DNA from: CBIHON01 sp966211965
GTDB lineage: Bacteria; Pseudomonadota; Gammaproteobacteria; Burkholderiales; Burkholderiaceae_D
DNA: 24,044 nucleotides
Direction: 5' to 3'
NCBI GenBank assembly: GCA_966211965.1
Contig: CBIHON010000061.1
Location: 1-24,044 of the forward strand
Both the position numbers and the translations under genes were made by a program. Below are positions 17,001-23,989 of this stretch, one piece after another. The notes under the pieces were generated by a model. That model was not told the origin of the DNA. It searched no databases and worked only from the letters and a program-made list of their open reading frames with translations. Position 1 is the stretch's first letter. Every line of letters starts with the position of its first letter.

Positions 17001-17328
17001 GGGCACGATCCTGATCGCGGCCCAGCGCAGCGAGGATGGCTGGGTGGAACTGATGGTGAAGGATGACGGCGTCGGCATTCCGCCGAATAACCTGAGCCGC
17101 ATTTTCGATCCTTTCTTCACTACCAAGCTGGGTGCCGGTGGATCAGGCCTGGGCTTGAACATCACGCACAATATCGTGACGGGAGTGCTGGGCGGACGAA
17201 TCCGCGTACAGAGCGAGGTCGGAGTCGGCACCACCTTCGTAATTTCGTTGCCGGTGGTGGCGCCGCAAAAGCAGAGTGATGAGGAGCCGCCCAAAAGCGC
17301 CGCAAAGATTCAGACGTTTTCGATCTAG
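14074..17328 (+). CDS. Membrane sensor histidine kinase, HAMP-PAS-PAS-GAF-PAS
   Basis: This 1084-residue histidine kinase has a first membrane helix at about 11-33, a periplasmic sensor of about 115 residues (containing MQEPLWNINQESG), a second helix at about 150-172, and a HAMP linker (about 170-222). Next come PAS1 (about 246-355), PAS2 (about 365-480), a GAF domain (about 504-650), PAS3 (about 656-766) and a coiled coil (768-815). The HisKA phospho-acceptor is H834 in AGIAHELNTPIGN. The ATPase has an N box (NLLNNVLLHAF, N961/N965), G1 (DDGVGIPP, 997-1004) and G2 (GAGGSGLGL, 1020-1028). There is no receiver or HPt, so an external receiver is needed, most simply the REC-EAL protein encoded just upstream. 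The signal is unknown. ATG 14074 has a GGAA Shine-Dalgarno. The TAG stop lies in the CTAG that begins the adjacent palindromic element. Confidence 0.93.
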   Translation: MNGHTLTLRRAIVLTVVLSLLVPALLISGYSWYRKYSEGIRKQTHELLELNADVLSNGMQEPLWNINQESGTALLNAMMSRNEDIVRIQVRDNALGVFVSGERPERRVGYTVSSEQPVIYRGNTIGSIQIEVGSARLQKIIVAGLLEQMASLGTQVALSIALILLLLEVRLITPLQQLGKGAKRLASRELDVPFTWKRLDEIGLLSQRLEDTRISLRKLFGDLEQDIDMRKRIEQELHQREERFRVLVEQSPIAIIEWDKNYCVLEWNAAAEHIFGHPRAQALGRHASFLAPEENREAVDAVFRKLTSGQGVIHRVFQNRRADGEIITCQWSSTRIDDKSTDSGRLLSMAEDITEKRRAEEAQLLSEAKFSGAFQCNPDSVAITRLSDGLVVDVNEHFESVTGFSRGETVGKSTLELNLWLHPQEQETMLNQLLRDNMVRDFPWSMRTKHGETRQCLNNATIFSIGGEPCIMAVIRDITEQRLLEEQKAEADHALLRLAQGTRDIAGKSFFELLLADLASALRTERAFIGLRLQEAPDRIRTIAAHLRGNPADNFEYLINGAPCEHVMAGDICVFSSGIRQRFPQDHALVGQDWDSYAGTPLRDAEGNTIGILAVMHTQALGNPDLVRSLLQVFGERASAELERKRAEEALRTSEQRFSTMFQSSPVAMFVTQVSGDNVIKDVNSAFERLFLRQRNMVIGKNTKDLDLYVDTADRETLIGEMTHAGSTHDHEIWMHRGDGHQVLVQFSGHTFLLSGEKFGILACQDITDKRRIENEIRELNATLEERVVERTEELQRANQELAATLHTLNMAQEELVRSEKLAALGSLVAGIAHELNTPIGNSLMVASTLVDQTRVLATQYASNGIKRSTLESYIGDASKAGDILVRNLYRAANLVTSFKQVAVDQTSSQRRSFSLAETISEIMLTLSPTLRKTAFVVNQDIPGDLLLDSYPGPLGQVVTNLLNNVLLHAFDGRSEGTILIAAQRSEDGWVELMVKDDGVGIPPNNLSRIFDPFFTTKLGAGGSGLGLNITHNIVTGVLGGRIRVQSEVGVGTTFVISLPVVAPQKQSDEEPPKSAAKIQTFSI

Positions 17329-17446
17329 AGCATTTTTAGCCTGGCCGTGCGGAGTCAAGGTCAGGCCGAGGAGCGGACGCGTACAGCGTACGCCGAGCAC
17401 CGGAGGCCTGAGATTGGCCCATACGGTCAGGCTAAAAATGCTCTAG
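17325..17446. repeat. 122-bp nested palindromic element (MITE-like or bidirectional terminator)
   Basis: The outer arms are perfect over 19 bases: CTAGAGCATTTTTAGCCTG (17325-17343) and its complement (17428-17446). After one mismatch they continue with CCGT/ACGG. Inside are a second perfect pair, TCAGGCC (17361-17367) with GGCCTGA (17405-17411), and a third, GCGTAC-AGC-GTACGC (17379-17393). CTAG at both ends could be a 4-bp target duplication of the YTAR type used by IS5-group elements, but CTAG is itself a palindrome, so this cannot be told from simple arm symmetry. The element lies between two convergent genes, where it could also block readthrough from both sides. Confidence 0.8.
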
Positions 17447-17528
17447 CTGAATCTCATGCCAAACACAATATCAGCCCTGCCGTGCCGGAGAATAACTGAG
17501 AGCAAGCAACGGTTTTCTCAAGAATTGG

Positions 17529-19415
17529 TCATTTCCATTCTCCACGCAAGGCCAGCACCTTCTCCTGCAATAATTCTGGCGTCGCTTCCTCCGGAGCCAG
17601 CGGCGAGCCGACGACCAGCGACAACTTCGACAAGGGTCCGCGGCTGAAGGAGCGGCCGAAGGGATTGCCCTCGCTGCGCGTCAGCATACTGCCCCACAGG
17701 CCACGCAGCGCCATTGGAATCACCGGCACCGGCGTGCGGTCGATGATCTTCTTGATGCCGCCCTTGAACTGATTCATCTCGCCGGTACTGGTCAGTTTGC
17801 CTTCGGGGAAAATGCATACCAGCTCGCCTTCATGCAGGGCTTGCGCGATATCGACATAGGCTTTTTCCATCAGCCATGGATCTTCCTTGGCAGGCGCGAT
17901 CGGAATTGCCTTGGCGGTTTTGAATATCCACGACATCATCGGTATCTTGAAAATGCGGTGATCCATCACGAAGCGGATCGGACGCGGGCTGGCGGCCATG
18001 ATGACGATTGCGTCGACGTAGCTGACGTGGTTGCATACCAGCACCGCCGCGCCCTGCTCCGGAATGCGGTCGGTATCGACGCCATGTACGCGATGGATGG
18101 TATGGATCAACAGCCAGGCGATAAAACGCATCAGGAATTCCGGCACCAGCGAGAAGATATAAATCGCCACCACCGCATTCATGATCGCCGTGGCCAGGAA
18201 CAGTTGCGGAATCGTGAAACCCATCTTCAGCAAGACCATCGCCACCAGCGCGGCGCCCACCATGAACAATGCATTCATGATGTTCATGCCGGCGATGGTG
18301 CGCGACACATGCCTTGGATCGCAGCGCGTCTGGATCAGCGCGAACAGCGGCACGATGTACAGACCGCCAAAGATGCCGATCATGATGCAGTCGAACAGAA
18401 TGCGCAGACTGCCGTGCTGGGCAAGAAAGCCCGACATGTCGACCGGCACCGTGTTGGTATAGCCCAGGCTGGCGAGAAACAGATCGAAACCGAACAGCGA
18501 CAAACCGAACGAACCGAAAGGCACCAAGCCTATCTCGACCTTGTGCCCGGAAAGGCGTTCGCATAGCAGCGAACCGGCGCCGATCCCCAGCGAAAATACA
18601 GTGAGCAGCACTACGAAAACACTATGATCACCATGCAGGTAATCCTTGGCATATACCGGGAATTGCGCCAGGATGATGGCGCCGTAAAACCAGAACCAGG
18701 AGTTGCCGAGCAGAGATAAAAACACCGGGCGGTTCTGGCGTGAAAAACTGATGTTGCGGATGGTTTCGGAGACCGGATTCCAATTGATTTTCAGCTCCGG
18801 TTCCGGCGCAGGCGTGATGGGAATCGCACGACTGGTGAGCCAGCCGATGACGGCAATCGTGATCGTTCCGGCGGCCACCAGTTGCACGCCCCAGGGCTTA
18901 TGCACCACCAGCACCGCGCCCAGCACTTCACCCAGGAGGATGCCGACGAAAGTCCCCATCTCGATGATGCCATTGCCGCCGATCAGTTCGTCCGGTTTTA
19001 ACTGTTGCGGCAGGTAGGCGTATTTCACCGGACCGAACAAGGTCGAATGCAAGCCCATTCCGACCACCGCGGCAATCAGCAGCCAGAGGTTGTGCGTCAT
19101 CCAGCCGGCGGCGGCAAGCAGCATGATCGCGATCTCGAATACCTTGACATAACGCGCCAGGCTGGACTTCTCAAATTTGTCCGCCAATTGTCCGGCAGTG
19201 GCGGAGAACAGCACGAAAGGCAGGATGAACAGGCCTGGAATCAGGTTATTCAAAAATCCGGGATCCAGCGCAGTCCAACTGAGCGCTTCATACGTGAGGA
19301 TGGTTAAGAGCGCAGTCTTGAACACGTTATCGTTGAATGCGCCGAAAAACTGGGTCCAGAAAAACGGTCCGAAGCGGCGCTGGGTCAGCAGGGAGAATTG
19401 ACTCGATTGGCTCAT
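17529..19415 (-). CDS. LplT-type MFS transporter fused to PlsC acyltransferase
   Basis: This 628-residue two-domain membrane protein starts with an MFS half (about 10-425) that opens like lysophospholipid transporter LplT (FFWTQFFGAFNDNVFKTALL; GQLADKFEKSSLARYVK). The C-terminal half (about 440-625) is a PlsC/LPLAT acyltransferase with NHVSYVDA (the HX4D motif, H463 and D468) and FPEGKLT (536-542). By analogy with LplT-Aas it may flip lysophospholipids inward and reacylate them. It lacks the AMP-forming acyl-ACP synthetase domain that completes Aas, so acyl donors would have to come from elsewhere. ATG 19413-19415 has a weak Shine-Dalgarno and is overlapped (ATGA) by the stop of a 14-codon upstream frame. 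It is convergent with the kinase gene. Confidence 0.92.
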   Translation of the reverse strand: MSQSSQFSLLTQRRFGPFFWTQFFGAFNDNVFKTALLTILTYEALSWTALDPGFLNNLIPGLFILPFVLFSATAGQLADKFEKSSLARYVKVFEIAIMLLAAAGWMTHNLWLLIAAVVGMGLHSTLFGPVKYAYLPQQLKPDELIGGNGIIEMGTFVGILLGEVLGAVLVVHKPWGVQLVAAGTITIAVIGWLTSRAIPITPAPEPELKINWNPVSETIRNISFSRQNRPVFLSLLGNSWFWFYGAIILAQFPVYAKDYLHGDHSVFVVLLTVFSLGIGAGSLLCERLSGHKVEIGLVPFGSFGLSLFGFDLFLASLGYTNTVPVDMSGFLAQHGSLRILFDCIMIGIFGGLYIVPLFALIQTRCDPRHVSRTIAGMNIMNALFMVGAALVAMVLLKMGFTIPQLFLATAIMNAVVAIYIFSLVPEFLMRFIAWLLIHTIHRVHGVDTDRIPEQGAAVLVCNHVSYVDAIVIMAASPRPIRFVMDHRIFKIPMMSWIFKTAKAIPIAPAKEDPWLMEKAYVDIAQALHEGELVCIFPEGKLTSTGEMNQFKGGIKKIIDRTPVPVIPMALRGLWGSMLTRSEGNPFGRSFSRGPLSKLSLVVGSPLAPEEATPELLQEKVLALRGEWK

Positions 19416-19490
19416 GTCAGGTATCGGTAAATGGAAAGGCCGGCTGGCAAGCGCATTGTAGGAGAGAATGCCCTCCTTTTTTAATTTTTA
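19412..19490 (-). promoter_or_regulatory. Possible leader: SD-bearing hairpin and 14-codon upstream frame
   Basis: On the minus strand AGGAGGG lies in an imperfect hairpin (19460-19477) whose other arm is CTCTCCT. Four bases beyond the hairpin an ATG (19454-19456) opens a frame of 14 codons, MRLPAGLSIYRYLT, whose TGA overlaps the MFS-PlsC ATG as ATGA. The SD-to-ATG spacing is too long for normal initiation. Read on the plus strand, the same hairpin followed by TTTTTT looks like an intrinsic terminator, but no plus-strand gene precedes it. Confidence 0.25.
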
Positions 19491-19587
19491 TAAAAAAGTG
19501 GCGTCGAGTGATACGCGGAGTTCAATCAGCAAAGTGGGCGCCAATGGCGCCCGCACGGCGAGCTAAAAATTTCCAGGCTCACTCAAT

Positions 19588-20601
19588 TTAACCAACCGAT
19601 TCCGCCAACGCCATCCCACTCAGATAGGCATTCTCCACCCGTCCGTCACCTTCCAGTCCGGCTGCAAACCAGTCGCCGCATGCGCCGATACGCAACTTGC
19701 GGTCCCACAGGCAATCAGCCTCCAGCGGCTGCGTTGCCTTGGCGTAACGCCAGCGATGCGCGGTGGCGTAGATCGGCTGTACCGGCGAACCGGTAGCCTC
19801 ATGGAAAGCTTTCAGCAATTTATCCTTGGCGCGTTCCGGGTCGTCTTCCAGGTGCTCGATGCTCCACGCGGTTGAGGCGTGACCGACCCAATGCTCGCCG
19901 GGCCGGCGCTGCGGCTTCGACGCATCCTGCGCAATCCATGACAAACGCGAGTTTTCCACCCAGGCACCGTCGTAGCCCAGGCCCAACGACTCCGGGAAAC
20001 CCAGGATCAGGCTCCAGCATGGCGACAGGCCGGCTTTGGCGGCCTGCTTGGCAAACTTCGGCGCCGCTTCCTGCAACAGAGGCGCCGCATGATCGGACGG
20101 CGCGGCAACGATCACCGCGTCGAATGGACCGGCGCTGGCTTCGATCGGCACTGTGTCGGTTTTCACCGACAGCAGCCATTGATTCCTGCCGTATTGCTCG
20201 ATGCGTCTTACGCTGTGCTCGGTGCGCACATCCAGTCCTTGGGCCAGTTGCTTGCCCAGCGCGCTCATACCGGGCACCGCGACGAAACGTTGCTTGGAAC
20301 GTTCGGCCGTATGGCCGGCGGCTTTCTTGGCGACGCCGTTTTCCAGCGCGACCAGCTTGCCATCCCATGCCACGACCCAACCGGCCTTGCGCCATGCCAC
20401 GACTTCTTTTTTGAATTTATCGCTGCTGGCGGTGAAATATTGTGCGCCGTGATCGAAGCCCCCCAGTTCCGTCTGGCGGGTATGCATACGGCCGCTGATG
20501 TCGGGATTTTTTTCGTAGACGACAACGGTGTTGCCCTGCGCCTGTAGCTGCCGAGCGCAAGTCAAGCCGGCAAGCCCGGCACCGATGATGGCGATATGCA
20601 T
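19588..20601 (-). CDS. Renalase-like FAD-dependent oxidoreductase
   Basis: This 337-residue flavoprotein has an N-terminal Rossmann FAD-binding motif IIGAGLAGLTCARQL (G7, G9, G12) and the ribose-binding E30 at the end of the second strand (VVVYEK). Next comes SGRMHTR, typical of the amine oxidase/renalase group, and a C-terminal FAD motif (ACGDWFAAGLEGDGRVENAYLSG, of which GDWFAAGLEGDGRVE is the core). Size and layout match bacterial COG3380-type NAD/FAD-dependent oxidoreductases. The substrate is unknown; renalases of other bacteria oxidise isomeric dihydro-NAD(P)H, which is a possibility only. ATG 20599-20601 has an AAGGA Shine-Dalgarno nine bases upstream. It lies downstream of the CBS gene, separated by a strong hairpin. 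Confidence 0.87.
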   Translation of the reverse strand: MHIAIIGAGLAGLTCARQLQAQGNTVVVYEKNPDISGRMHTRQTELGGFDHGAQYFTASSDKFKKEVVAWRKAGWVVAWDGKLVALENGVAKKAAGHTAERSKQRFVAVPGMSALGKQLAQGLDVRTEHSVRRIEQYGRNQWLLSVKTDTVPIEASAGPFDAVIVAAPSDHAAPLLQEAAPKFAKQAAKAGLSPCWSLILGFPESLGLGYDGAWVENSRLSWIAQDASKPQRRPGEHWVGHASTAWSIEHLEDDPERAKDKLLKAFHEATGSPVQPIYATAHRWRYAKATQPLEADCLWDRKLRIGACGDWFAAGLEGDGRVENAYLSGMALAESVG

Positions 20602-20675
20602 GAAAAATCCTTTGGAGTTCGACTTGTGGATTGAAGGAAGGTGACAGTCAACGCAACTGCCATGTTGATATACGA

Positions 20676-20715
20676 AGGCCGTTCATGATGTGCCGAAACG
20701 CATCATGAACGGCCT
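20676..20715. terminator. Strong hairpin between CBS gene and FAD oxidoreductase
   Basis: A perfect 15-bp inverted repeat, AGGCCGTTCATGATG (20676-20690) and CATCATGAACGGCCT (20701-20715), is extended inward by a G-U and a G-C pair. It lies 21 bases after the CBS stop on the minus strand. Neither side has a T-run, so it may be an RNA-stabilising hairpin, a REP-like palindrome or a non-canonical terminator. Confidence 0.5.
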
Positions 20716-20736
20716 CAGATAGGAATCCCGAACGCC

Positions 20737-21186
20737 TTACTCGTCGCCGCCTTCACTCGGCCAGTCGCGAATATAGGCTTTCAACATCTTGTTCTCGAAA
20801 CTCTGCGCTTCGAATACCGCCTTGGCGACATCATAGAACGACATCACACCCAGCAGCGTCTTCGCATCCATGACCGGCACGTAGCGCGCATGGCGCTCGA
20901 GCATCAGGCGCCGTACTTCGTTGACCTCGGTTTCCGGCGTGATCGTGATCGGATGATCGTCCATGTGCTTGCGCACGCTGTTACCACCGACTGCGCCCCC
21001 ATTGGCATGGAGAGTCTTCATCACTTCGCGGAAAGTCAGCATGCCCACCAGTTCGCCGAATTCCATCACGACCAGCGACCCGATGTCTTTCTCAGCCATG
21101 GTATTGACAGCATCCAGCATCGAGGTGTCAGGCGTCACCGTGTACAGGATATTGCCTTTGACTTGAAGAATTTCTGATACTTTCAT
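20737..21186 (-). CDS. Two-CBS-domain protein
   Basis: This 149-residue protein consists almost entirely of a tandem CBS pair (Bateman module). CBS1 spans about 8-62 (YTVTPDTSMLDAVNTMAEKDIGSLVV in part: TPDTSMLDAVNTMAEKD; LVGMLTFREVMK) and CBS2 about 73-130 (ITITPETEVNEVRRLM; LLGVMSFYDVAKAV). Such stand-alone modules usually bind adenine nucleotides or similar ligands and regulate a partner protein; the partner is not evident here. It starts at ATG 21184-21186 with a GGGAT Shine-Dalgarno. It is divergent from metY across 225 bases, so promoters for both may share that gap. The C-terminus is acidic (SEGGDE). Confidence 0.92.
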   Translation of the reverse strand: MKVSEILQVKGNILYTVTPDTSMLDAVNTMAEKDIGSLVVMEFGELVGMLTFREVMKTLHANGGAVGGNSVRKHMDDHPITITPETEVNEVRRLMLERHARYVPVMDAKTLLGVMSFYDVAKAVFEAQSFENKMLKAYIRDWPSEGGDE

Positions 21187-21411
21187 TGTCTTATCCCGAC
21201 TCGTTATTGTTCTGACGATTCAAATGTAGCTTAACTGCCGTGAAAAATCTAGCGCGGTTTATGGCCCGGGGTCGATTCTCTACAGGCAACGCTCCCCTAT
21301 TACCGCCATCGTATTATCCGCCCATTTGCTGCTACCGCACAATGACCTGCATCAACACTCGCCTTGCCGTTCAATGCTAGGATGCCCAAACTATTCAGGG
21401 AGCATGACATC

Positions 21412-22722
21412 ATGAGCGGTCCAAGATATCCAGGGTTCGACACTCTGTCGTTGCACGCCGGCGCGGCGCCCGATCCGGCCACCGGCGCACGCGCCACACC
21501 GATTTACCTTAGCACATCATTCGTTTTCAAGGATTCCGATCACGCGGCATCGCTGTTCAACATGGAGCGTGCCGGGCATGTGTATTCGCGCATTTCCAAC
21601 CCGACCAATGCCGTGCTGGAAGAACGCATCGCCGCGCTGGAAGGCGGAGTGGCAGGCATTGCCGTTGCCAGCGGACAGGCGGCGCTGCATCTCGGCCTCG
21701 CCACCATCGCGGGGGCCGGCTCGCATGTGGTGGCGTCGCGCGCTCTGTATGGCGGTTCGCAGAATCTGCTGGCGTATACGATGAAGCGCTTCGGCATCGA
21801 CACGACTTTCGTCGATCCGCGCGACCTCGACGCCTGGCATAATGCGATCCGCCCGAACACCAAGGTCCTGTTCTCCGAAACCCTGGGCAATCCGGGATTG
21901 GATGTGCTGAACATACCGCAGGTCGCCGCCATCGCGCATGCACGCCATCTTCCGCTGATGGTCGATTCGACCTTCACCACGCCTTACCTGATGCGCCCTT
22001 TCGATCTGGGTGCGGATTTGATTTTTCATTCCGCAACCAAATTCCTGTGCGGCCACGGCACCGCGATCGGCGGCCTGCTGGTCGACGGCGGCACCTTCGA
22101 CTGGCAGCAGGCATATGAAAAAACCGGCCACTTCGGCGAGTTATGCGAACCGTACGACGGCTTTCACGGCATGGTGTTTTCGGAAGAATCGACGGTCGCA
22201 CCCTTCTCGCTGCGGGCGCGGCGCGAAGGCTTGCGCGACTTCGGCGCGGTGATGAGCCCGCACAATGCATTCACGATTCTGCAAGGCATCGAAACACTCG
22301 GCTTGCGCATGGATCGCCATGTAGCCAACACGCGCAAGGTGGTGGAATTTCTGGCTGCGCATGCAGCGGTCGAGTCGGTGTCCTATCCGGAACTGGAATC
22401 GCACCCCGATCATGCACTGGCCCAAACGCTGTTGCCAAAAGGCTGCGGCGCAGTATTTTCGTTCAGCATCAAGGGGGACCGCGCAGCAGGCCGGCGCTTT
22501 GTCGAGGCACTGAATATCTTTTCCCACCTGGCCAACGTCGGCGATGCCAAGTCGCTGGTGATCCACCCCGCCTCCACCACGCATTTCCGCGTGCCGACTG
22601 AACAGCTCGCGGCGTCCGGCATTACTGAAGGGACGATGCGCTTGTCGATCGGCTTGGAAGATCCCGACGACTTGATCGAAGATCTGGCGCGCGCCTTGAA
22701 AATATCGCAAAAGGGAGCCTGA
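21412..22722 (+). CDS. metY: O-acetylhomoserine sulfhydrylase (MetY type)
   Basis: This 436-residue PLP enzyme of the Cys/Met metabolism family makes homocysteine from O-acetylhomoserine and sulfide in direct-sulfhydrylation methionine synthesis. Visible features are the N-terminus GFDTLSLHAGAAPDPATGAR, YSRISNPTNAVLEERIAALEGG, the PLP lysine K210 in HSATKFLCGHGTAIGG, and the long insert after it (DGGTFDWQQAYEKTGHFG onward) that separates MetY from the shorter MetZ/MetB. The C-terminal HPASTTHFR is typical. The start ATG 21412 is chosen because AGGGAG (21397-21402) sits nine bases upstream and MSGPRYPGFDTL is the usual family opening; the frame runs back to a TTG at 21364. Succinyl against acetyl specificity cannot be proved from sequence. 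The next gene begins one base after its stop. Confidence 0.92.
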   Translation: MSGPRYPGFDTLSLHAGAAPDPATGARATPIYLSTSFVFKDSDHAASLFNMERAGHVYSRISNPTNAVLEERIAALEGGVAGIAVASGQAALHLGLATIAGAGSHVVASRALYGGSQNLLAYTMKRFGIDTTFVDPRDLDAWHNAIRPNTKVLFSETLGNPGLDVLNIPQVAAIAHARHLPLMVDSTFTTPYLMRPFDLGADLIFHSATKFLCGHGTAIGGLLVDGGTFDWQQAYEKTGHFGELCEPYDGFHGMVFSEESTVAPFSLRARREGLRDFGAVMSPHNAFTILQGIETLGLRMDRHVANTRKVVEFLAAHAAVESVSYPELESHPDHALAQTLLPKGCGAVFSFSIKGDRAAGRRFVEALNIFSHLANVGDAKSLVIHPASTTHFRVPTEQLAASGITEGTMRLSIGLEDPDDLIEDLARALKISQKGA

Positions 22723-22723
22723 G

Positions 22724-23545
22724 ATGATCCTCAATATCCAGGGACAGGATGCCTACTGCTATACCGGCGGCAAAAATTTCAATGCCGCATTGCCGACCGC
22801 GGTTTTCATCCACGGCGCGCAAAACGATCACTCGGTCTGGGTGCTGCAGACGCGCTATTTCGCGCATCACGGTTTCGGCGTGCTGGCAGTCGACCTGCCC
22901 GGCCACGGCCGCAGCAAGGGGGCGCCTTTGACTTCGGTGGAAGCGATGGCGGATTGGCTGCTGGCGCTGCTCGATGCGGCCGGCGTCCAACAGGCGACGC
23001 TGATCGGGCATAGCATGGGTTCCCTGATAGCATTGGAAACCCAGGCAAAAGCTCCCGCCCGAGTCGCCGCGCTTGCGATGGTCGGCACCGCCTACCCGAT
23101 GAAAGTGTCCGACACCCTGCTCGATGCCGCCCAAAACGACGAACAACGCGCGATCGATATGGTCAACATATGGGAACACTCCTCGATTGCGCAGAAGCCT
23201 TCCTGCCCTGGGCCGGGCTTCTATTTGATGAACGGCAGTCAGCGCTTGATGCAGCGGATTGCGCAACAGAATCCGCTGCAGGTTTTTTATACGGATTTCA
23301 GCGCCTGCAATGCTTATGCAAATGGCGAGACCGCGGCCAAAGCAGTCACTTGCCCGGTGTTATTTTTACTCGGCAGACGCGATGTGATGACTCCGCCGAA
23401 AGCTACTGCGGCGCTCACCAAGGCGATTGCGCACGCGAAGGTGGTCATGCTCGACAATTGCGGGCATGCCTTGATGGGCGAGCAGCCGGATGCTGTGCTG
23501 GAAGCGCTGTTCTCGTTTGCGCAGGTGAACGGCATGCTGCATTGA
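22724..23545 (+). CDS. Alpha/beta hydrolase
   Basis: This 273-residue alpha/beta hydrolase has a complete catalytic triad: nucleophile S97 in GHSMGS, acid D220 in LLGRRDVMTPP and H248 in NCGHALM. The oxyanion-hole region is FIHGAQNDHSVW (28-39), and the strand DLPGHGRSKG (57-66) is typical of the esterase/haloperoxidase-like branch. The ATG lies one base after the metY stop with GGGAG in the metY tail as Shine-Dalgarno, so the pair is almost certainly cotranscribed and translationally coupled. It is not MetX, which is longer and differently arranged. The substrate is unknown; a link to sulfur or acyl-homoserine metabolism is only suggested by position. Confidence 0.9.
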   Translation: MILNIQGQDAYCYTGGKNFNAALPTAVFIHGAQNDHSVWVLQTRYFAHHGFGVLAVDLPGHGRSKGAPLTSVEAMADWLLALLDAAGVQQATLIGHSMGSLIALETQAKAPARVAALAMVGTAYPMKVSDTLLDAAQNDEQRAIDMVNIWEHSSIAQKPSCPGPGFYLMNGSQRLMQRIAQQNPLQVFYTDFSACNAYANGETAAKAVTCPVLFLLGRRDVMTPPKATAALTKAIAHAKVVMLDNCGHALMGEQPDAVLEALFSFAQVNGMLH

Positions 23546-23612
23546 AAACGGCACACCGGCACGTAGCCGCCAGAAAGGAAGCTGCGGCCAGTCCGGGTAA
23601 ATTCATCTGATC

Positions 23613-23630
23613 CGCCGGCATCGGCCGGCG
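23613..23630 (+). terminator. GC-rich hairpin after the hydrolase gene
   Basis: A perfect 7-bp stem, CGCCGGC and GCCGGCG, with loop ATCG lies 67 bases past the hydrolase stop. It is followed by CCTTGACC rather than a T-run, so termination is uncertain. It also marks the border of the transposase remnant that follows. Confidence 0.4.
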
Positions 23631-23643
23631 CCTTGACCCTCGC

Positions 23644-23936
23644 CTACAGTTCTTGCCGGGCCTGGGTGCACATTGCCGGCGTACCGTCCCGGTCAGTCAC
23701 GTTGATAGTCCTCACATAAACGCGATGCGGTAAATAGCGCACCGTGCTCGGCGGTGGAATATCGCTGGGCAGCGTACGCCAGACTGCCCCATTCTTCAGT
23801 AAATATAGAACCGCGCAAAATATGCGCATAAATCCACTCGTCTTGGATTCGTCTTCTTTCTGGCGTCTTCCAGCATCGCTCGGACCGGCTCGAATTGCTC
23901 CCAGCTGAGGTCATTTGGATAATGCTTCCCGCTCAT
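23644..23936 (-). pseudogene. IS5-family transposase remnant, frameshifted and internally deleted
   Basis: Reading from ATG 23936, the first frame gives MSGKHYPNDLSWEQFEPVRA and then KKTNPRRVDL, the N-terminus of an IS5-type transposase. Near 23835 the homologous reading moves to another frame (FCAVLYLLKNGAVWRTLPSD, IPPPSTVRY), indicating a frameshift. After TVRY (near 23735) the sequence continues LPHRVYVRTINVTDRDG, which resembles a region much further along the same transposase family (around HAVAVTTADVTDR). About 100 residues therefore seem to be missing in between. The frame stops at 23644 without the C-terminal half. This is a dead fragment. The family assignment comes from remembered family sequences and was not searched. 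Confidence 0.75.
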
Positions 23937-23989
23937 CCTGTTTCCGTCTCAACAAAAATACTATTGGACGAAAAATACTGATCAAGTTC

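Noticed and set aside
17832..18566. 244-codon open frames in other frames over the LplT-PlsC gene
   Set aside because: They overlap an unmistakable membrane protein and acyltransferase. Their own products are H/R/D-rich and unlike known proteins.
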